Shown piece after piece: positions 57,509 to 64,000 of a stretch of 64,000 nt of DNA (positions are counted from its first letter, which is position 1; each line of letters begins with the position of its first letter). The translations under genes were made by a program, and so were the position numbers. The stretch covers positions 16,341,461-16,405,460 of the forward strand of contig NC_135561.1 of assembly GCF_964340395.1 (NCBI RefSeq), written 5' to 3'. The notes under the pieces were generated by a model. It had not been told where the DNA came from. It did no database searches and worked only from the letters and a program-made list of their open reading frames with translations. Origin of the DNA: Glandiceps talaboti. Lineage: Eukaryota > Hemichordata > Enteropneusta > Spengelidae.

Positions 57509-58916
57509 TGATGTCTCAAATTATGGTGTTTGTTTTTGTCTTCTATGACATGAACTAGATTTACAATATTAAAGTAAACCTCAGTCAAGTATAACAGTGG
57601 CTGGGATAATATTGCAACTATAGGTTTGTAATGTCAGACCCAATGTATTGGTATTTTTTGTAACATAGATTCAGACTTTCACATCCAGTCGTTTAGAATT
57701 CTCAGGGTGTCACTTACTTATCCAGTAAGGCAAGCAACAGGGAAGTAAAAATAACAAATGTAAGGTTAACTTATTCACAGTGTACATTGTAAACATAACA
57801 GGAGTTGCCACATTTCTATGTATTTAGTATGCTAATGAGTTGAGTATATGCAGTGTTTCAGGCCAAGGATTTTAAAAACTTCTGCTAAACTCTAAAAATT
57901 CTACAATTTAAAAAGTTTAAAAAGAATTTTAAAAAATAATAAGAAAATTTTCCAGCACGTTACTAATACTAGACATAAAATTTCTACTTATTTTTGTGCG
58001 GGCTGCCATTATCTCAGTCTAGTTGCTAGACCCTCAGGCAATTCTGTTTTTAAAAGTGACCACGGGTTGAGTAGCACCAATGGTGCCGTTGAGAACTTGC
58101 CTGTGGGAGCTGCACACCAATGGTGGTATGCTGTGATCCTTGGCATTTGTACGACAACCTTCTGGATGCAGATCCACTGTCTCTTGACAAGACAACCATT
58201 ATCTTAGCTTTGTTTTGTAACAAAGTATATTTTTTTCAATCATGTCAATGAATGAAAACGTATTATACTCCTGTCAGAAGACAAGATGTATAACAGAGAT
58301 GTTATTAAGTACTCTGATAATTGAGGCTTCGGTTTACTTTAGATAGACATAATCTAAAACTAACATTGTTCAATGTGATAGATTACACAAGTAAGTGATA
58401 GCAGTTCCTCTGTTGTGTGAAGCTAATCACCTTGTGATCAAGATAGTGTAAACATTGGAAGTCCCAAAACAGTACACTATGAATTTATTGAACTAGCTTA
58501 CAGAGAGCTGCTCTAGTGAGGCTGTAATCAATTTAAAACCAAAGTCCATTCGATCATGTGTCAATAGCTTATCACTGTTGTATCAACACATTGTAACAGT
58601 AGTTTAAGTTTGTCAATTTTATGTAAACCAAAGCCCCAGTTACCACAGTTGTGTAATTTGTTCTAGCTAGGTGATACAATGTAGCAAGCTATAAAGTAAG
58701 ATATATGCAGTGAGATGTTTGTCATTCTAGATAATGACCTGTTTTAGATGAAGTGACAGTATTATTGTAAGCGTTAGTCAAGTATTACACTGTCCATGCG
58801 GTGGAATTTTCTACGATTTCTCTTTCCATGTATAGTCAAATGGGCAAATGCTCCTGAAATTCTAGCGAGATCTCCTCCTTGAGAAAGGGTGCACAGCGCA
58901 TGTCAGGAGTTTTCCA

Positions 58917-58951
<35 letters not shown>

Positions 58952-60395
58952 GTTGTAATTGGTTACTTTGTTCAGTTTACTACAATTTACAAACTCAACC
59001 TCTAGTCTTAAAATATGTCACGCCATCTTGTTTTATATATCAACACTCCAGTTTTAAACATTAAACTACTGCTGTCAGTGATAAGAACGGAGTGTCATGC
59101 TAAAGAAAGCCATTTGACTATATAATGGAGAGAGAAAGAGAGATTATAGAAAACAACCACACATATGGTTACTAGACTTTATAAGAGTAAACCCGCCGGT
59201 GTTTACTGTGAAGTGGATGTATCTCAGAATGTCATGTTTGGTGAGATAACAACTTTCAAAAAACATAAATGACATTTAAATTCTGAAGAGCCAACAACCA
59301 TGAGGATATAATTCCCAAGGCACGAGTGTTGAGTTGATATGGATTATATTATCAGTAGGGAGTAATTATCAAACTATAAAATTTCAAATAAGAATAATAA
59401 TTTATGAAAGTTAAGTCAGTATGAATTACACTCAGAGAAATTGATTGGACAATAACAAGTTTCTCGAGGATAATTATCAGTAGATACATTGTACATACAC
59501 AATTGATGTATAACAAAGCTGACAGTGTTTGATGGGGAACACCACCTGTGCTCCAGGAAATAACTAAAATATTTTGAATCATAAACTTTGCTGGGGTTTT
59601 GGAGAGTCTTGCACTTCATGATTTCACATCACTATAATTTTGTGTGTGATATCATCCCCAGAAATACCAAATTATAAAATTATATTTAATCTTCATTATT
59701 CTAGCACTGGTCCACTGTTGCATCATGGGATATTAGCAGACACACATATGTATTAGATGAACAATGAATATTCCCGACTTCTAACAACTTATTATGTTCA
59801 GATACATAGTCATGAATGTTAATTCTATTTTCATAATTTACCGCTGTCCCATGATGTTAAAACGAACTCATTAACTGTTCAATTCTATGTGGCCTTATCA
59901 TTTTCATGTGTTCTCAGTTTATACTCATTGATAATATCAAAGTGGATAATGGACTCTGAAGTTGATTTAGTAGAGGGCTCTTAGTCTCAGGAAACCCTTT
60001 ATGATAATTAGATATAAACCAGGACCATTATCTAGATAACCCAGACCAATCTTGTCATGTCACATGAGGTCATAAAAGTCAATACTTGTAGTTAATTTGA
60101 ATAAGAAAGTAGGGGAATATATCACCAGTTGATTTAATAGTCAAGATGATGTAGCCCTGCATGACTGCAGCAGCAGTTGCCATAACAACAATAGTTATAT
60201 TGGGTCTGTGTATGCTCTTAGATCAAAGGATTATGTGGAAGTCAGTCTTGAATATTTCAGACAAGGAACAAGATAAATACATCATGTCAGTAGAAAGTCT
60301 TATATCCAGGCAGTAAATATATATAAGGTACGCTTGTTGAACTGTACTTATGCAATGTAGGACCAATTTTTATCTTCCGTAAGGGAAGGTTATAT
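57509..60395. other. Intergenic stretch without a recognisable gene
   Basis: AT-rich, with a (CA)n tract at 58917-58948. None of the short ORFs has splice or family support. Confidence 0.45.
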
Positions 60396-60404
60396 CTTAG
60401 GGAT

Positions 60405-60485
<81 letters not shown>

Positions 60486-60510
60486 ATGTCTGTCTGTCTG
60501 GCTATCTGTC
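60395..60510. repeat. (TG)n-(TCTG)n microsatellite inside a repeat
   Basis: TCTTCCGTAAGGGAAGGTTA precedes TG and TCTG blocks and is followed by ATTTCTCAAAACAGCTGG, a layout like dispersed repeat R (microsatellite then an A-rich conserved block). Probably a related element. Confidence 0.6.
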
Positions 60511-60907
60511 ATTTCTCAAAACAGCTGGCTCAATTAAAATAAAATTTGCTGAACAATGCTCTCTGGGTTTAATGGCTTCTACAGTGGAACTGATTAGGTT
60601 TTTGTAAACATTCCATGAATACTAATGCTATTTGCATATAAATTAATGATTTTCAATAATTAGGCTATCTCTTAAAGGTTGTGTGTATATAGGAACAAAA
60701 ATCTATAAAGACTTTGCCCTTATGGAAGGCATTCAGTTTAAATCTGGTCTGTTTGGTTGAGGAAGTCTGATATCAGAAAGGGGGAAGTCACATAATTTAC
60801 ACCATAAGTTAGTATCGAGGTCTAAGAACGATCTACGAGATTGGCTATATCAGTGACTGATGGTGAGTGTAGATTAAAAACTGTCTATATAATGTCCTAG
60901 TCTATCA

Positions 60908-61107
60908 GCTAGCCCTCGGATGTTCTTCCGATAAAATATGACACACAGCCGAACAACGCTATCGAGGATGGAACATCCGAGGTCTAGCGAATGTCATCGG
61001 GATATAAATAACTGCCAATCAGAGAACCGTATTAGCGACAAGCACAAACAGAGGACAATAGCTAAATTTTCATGCATATTCATCTTAAGGAGGGGCTTGT
61101 ATAAATA
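60908..61107 (+). promoter_or_regulatory. Promoter-like stretch with CCAAT, octamer-like and TATA motifs
   Basis: CCAAT at 61015-61019, ATGCATATT at 61072-61080 and TATAAATA at 61100-61107 are arranged as in a pol II core promoter reading +. It overlaps an inverted repeat (CCTCGGATGTTC at about 60915 and GAACATCCGAGG at about 60971). No downstream exon could be identified, so use as a promoter is a guess. Confidence 0.3.
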
Positions 61108-61434
61108 ACCACCAATGCGTTAACTGAAATGTGTGAATGACAACGTCTACACACTCATCAAACTCACAATTACCATAAACCGATTAGCCATAGTAATGAC
61201 GTAAATGTGTTTGTCAACACTTGCATGCAGAGATTCCCTGAGGTCATAGGTTATTGAATATATTAAAGTATATATATGCATAGATGGCCCAACCCACCGC
61301 TCAATGTAATCTCAATGGAATGTCCGGTCTGAAAATGACATTCGCTAGACTGTTCGGGCAAGCCCTCACATGCGAACTTCGTTCGCTTATAGTTATAGCA
61401 TCGAAAGAAAGCCTGAACGTCTAGCAGCAAGACT
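60982..61434. repeat. Dispersed element E, copy 2, with outlying inverted ends
   Basis: GTCTAGCGAATGTCA (60982-60996) recurs inverted as TGACATTCGCTAGAC (61336-61350), and directly after it lies the AGCCCTCACATGCGAACTTC ... CTAGCAGCAAGACT block shared with 44001-44068. The GCGAACTTCGTTCGC hairpin is perfect here. Confidence 0.65.
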
Positions 61435-61744
61435 AATAATGTCCTTGCTTGTTGGCTTGATAATGGTAAGATATTACATACTGAAATTGTCCAAGGAATA
61501 TTTGTAACAGTTTTTCTTGGCAATGATCAGGATGAGGGAGGAACCATGGCACGTCACTTCCCTTAGTGCTACTAGAACATGTTGACGATTCTCTTACGGA
61601 AATCTTAATCTCAACTACCTTCACTGTAGTGTGAAAATCTGAAAAGTTGGCATTAAGTGTTATTACTTTGCCTTCAGCAACGGAAATCTTCAGGAAGTAA
61701 ATGATTAAAAATGTGTAAGTGCGTTGCCTCTGATCCATTGTCAT
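61433..61744 (-). CDS. Small ORF with a signal-peptide-like N-terminus (103 aa)
   Basis: The ATG at 61744 opens 103 codons. The first 25 residues have a basic start (MTMDQRQRTYT), a hydrophobic FLIIYFLKISVA core and an AEG-type cleavage context; the rest has three Cys, Pro and an aromatic stretch (FQYVISYHYQ). I do not recognise a family. It may be a small secreted protein, the first exon of a larger one, or chance. The stop abuts dispersed element E. Confidence 0.28.
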   Translation of the reverse strand: MTMDQRQRTYTFLIIYFLKISVAEGKVITLNANFSDFHTTVKVVEIKISVRESSTCSSSTKGSDVPWFLPHPDHCQEKLLQIFLGQFQYVISYHYQANKQGHY

Positions 61745-62667
61745 AATCTTCTCTCTGATATCCTGTTTGAGATCTATAATACAACAGTCACCTTTTACAA
61801 GGATACAATAAAAACTATAAAAACAAATGCTAGATATACTTACCAGTAGAATGATGCTATTTTGTTTGCTTATAATAAAATATTTTAAATCTGTGTTCTT
61901 TCTTATTTCTTATGTCAGAGAAGAGGTGAAAGATTTTTGTGATATTGTTGTTGGCGTGATCGAGCGAACCAGGGTTCAGTTACAATGCCTTTGGCATGGT
62001 GTGTGTGGGAGTGAAGGTGGGGGTGGGTGGATGTGTGTTTGTGTGTATGTGTTTATTACTGTCTAAACAACTGTCTTTGAGTGATGATAATAAATGAAAT
62101 AGAATATTACAGTGCACCTAATCTCTCCTAGCATTAGCTCTACTAGCCTCTAGGCGCATGATCTATCTGTAACAGTGGTGTCTATGAAGGAAGCTAGCCC
62201 GAGACTCCAGAAGCTCTCTTCTAACAGTGTACATCGAGAGCTTCTTCAGATAGTAACATCCAGAAAAGTCTTTGGGCTTGAAGGAAGCAATTAAATTTGC
62301 TAGTTTTCCAAGCCAATACATGTAAATAGCTGATGACTGCTTGCATGATAATATTTTATAATAACAAAAACATAATTATAAAAATTTGATCTATACATAT
62401 TCTCCGTAAGCAATTCAGTCTGCACTAGCCGCAACTTATACATTTTTAAAAAAAACCTGTTTTGTCAGATGTAATGAATTAATCATAATACTGTTCCACC
62501 CTGCACAGTATTGAATGAATGACCTCTGGGACATATTTGTGTAATAATGATAATTGCATATTATTTAATATATTATCAAATCAAAATTGATTTTCTTGTC
62601 TGCACTCAACAATTAGCACCCCAATCAGGATCATGAGTTCAACTTTTTACTATATACACTACTTATT

Positions 62668-63700
62668 AGAACAACTGAACTGATGAGGTTCAGTAGTGCT
62701 ATAGGCATGGTGTGGTGTCTGTCCGTCTGTCTCTGTCTGTCTATCTGTGTGTGTGTATGTGGACGACTTAAACTCTAAAAACCACAAGACCAATTACCTT
62801 GGTATTGGGTGGGGAGATTACTTTTGGTGTCTAGTTGGGAAATTATTCAAAGCAAAGTGATCACATCACAGGTATGTGATTTGGGTCAAAAATGTCATTT
62901 TTGGTCAAAAAACTTACACTCCAAAACTACTTAGCAGATTGTCTCAAATTTGGTTGGAACGTTCTTAGGGGTTTGCAAATTAAGATTTGTTCATGACTTG
63001 ATGATTCCATCAGTAATATTCAAATTAGGGCTAGAAATGTGTCTTTTTGGTTAAAAATCTTTAATTCCAAAACTACAGAATAGATTGGGCTGAAATTTAA
63101 TGGGGATGCAGCTGAGGGTGTATAGATAAAGTAATATTAAGCATATAATGATCTCATCAGTGATATGCAAATTAGGTGTAAAAATTTGAATTTTGGTCAA
63201 AAACTTTTATCTCAAAAAGTACTTGGTCAATGAGACTGAAATTTGGTGGGATGTTTCTAGAAGTGTTATTCTGCAGATTTTCTTCAAACATTTTGACATA
63301 ATTGACCCTAGCAACCATGACCATGCCCTTAGCAACAGCCAAATGGCAGTATATTTTGGTCAAATACCAACATCATCTGGTAGGTAAGTGAGTAAACATT
63401 CAAAAAAATGTATGCAAAAATCACCAGCAACCATGACCATGCCCACAACAACAGCCAAACAGTGGTGTATTTCACCAAGATAACAACAGGGATTCTTAGA
63501 CAAGTGAACAAACATTCAAAAAGTGTATGCAAATATGTCTAGCAACAAGACCACGCCCATGGCAACAGCCAAATGATCATGTATGTTGAAAAAATAACAA
63601 CAGGGATTAATAGACAATGGAATGAACATTCAAAAAATGTATGTAAATGTACCTAGCAAAAAGACCACACCCATAGCAACAGCTAAATGATCCCGTATTT
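62668..63700. repeat. Dispersed repeat family R, copy 2
   Basis: Same order as copy 1 (21118-21930): AACTGATGAGGTTCAGTAGTG, a CTGTCTGT microsatellite, CCAAAACTACTTAGCAGATTG blocks, TGATATGCAAATTAGG, then several direct units of the kind AGCAACAAGACCACGCCCAT / GCAACAGCCAAATG of about 90-110 bp. ORFs at 63172-63532 lie inside it and are not genes. Confidence 0.8.
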
Positions 63701-64000
63701 TGCAAAGATAACAGGGTTGGATAGGTAACTTATAGTCATTCAGCAAATGAATACCTATACTTAGCATGGATCAGTATGTGGGTAAACAATTTTTAAAACT
63801 GTACAGTTGTGCTACAACACCATTGGCGCTTAATTTTATATAAAATGGGCCCCTAATTAACATGTACATTTTTTGTATAATGTCATATTTGTTCAACTTC
63901 AAGTTGGTATTTTAATAATTTTCAGTGATTGTATTCTTAGTTTTCTGACAAAAAAAAAAGCCCAGTTGCATCTAGTGCAGGTTTCAGGTTGTATTATAAT
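63701..64000. other. Window end, nothing recognised
   Basis: AT-rich sequence with a short A-run near 63950; no exon or repeat family assigned. Confidence 0.5.

Overview
The window is animal nuclear DNA, AT-rich and intron-rich. Exons are short and bounded by consensus splice sites, introns run to several kb, and the spacers are packed with microsatellites, fold-back (MITE-like) elements and SINE-like repeats. No bacterial or viral gene organisation is seen. Abundant dinucleotide, (CATA)n and (GATAT)n arrays, a TIR-domain gene, a single SERINC gene and an mTERF gene fit a marine invertebrate bilaterian (invertebrate deuterostome or lophotrochozoan). I cannot place it more precisely from the sequence alone.

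Layout. (1) 228-451, + strand: the last coding exon of an unidentified gene that starts outside the window; a fold-back element begins at the base after its stop codon. (2) 2291-11287, - strand, with a 5' UTR exon at about 12868-12970: an 11-exon gene rebuilt by splice phase, predicting a 623-residue protein with an N-terminal signal anchor, an unrecognised middle and a TPR-like alpha-helical C-terminal half. Its membrane-anchor exon exists in three tandem copies. (3) 13431-20780, + strand: a TIR-domain gene rebuilt from at least eight exons. The TIR domain is N-terminal and is followed by two transmembrane segments and a basic C-terminal tail; two of its introns look like GC-AG introns. Genes 2 and 3 are head to head, about 430-460 bp apart. 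(4) 23404-41612, + strand: a complete 13-exon SERINC gene (471 residues) whose introns hold most of the repeats in the middle of the window. (5) 44684-45889, - strand: a single-coding-exon mitochondrial mTERF gene (401 residues), tail to tail with SERINC.

From 46 kb to 64 kb I find no complete gene. There is a TATA promoter with a first exon (47.5 kb), one good orphan exon (51.8 kb), a small ORF with a signal-peptide-like start (61.4-61.7 kb, - strand), a second promoter-like stretch (61.0-61.1 kb) and many mobile-element relics.

The least ordinary feature is the divergent pair in 2.3-20.8 kb: a membrane-anchored TPR-like protein and a TIR protein with two membrane spans, sharing one short intergenic region. 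Shared regulation or a shared innate-immune role is an inference from layout only. All multi-exon models are manual reconstructions from reading frame, splice consensus and intron phase, without transcript evidence.
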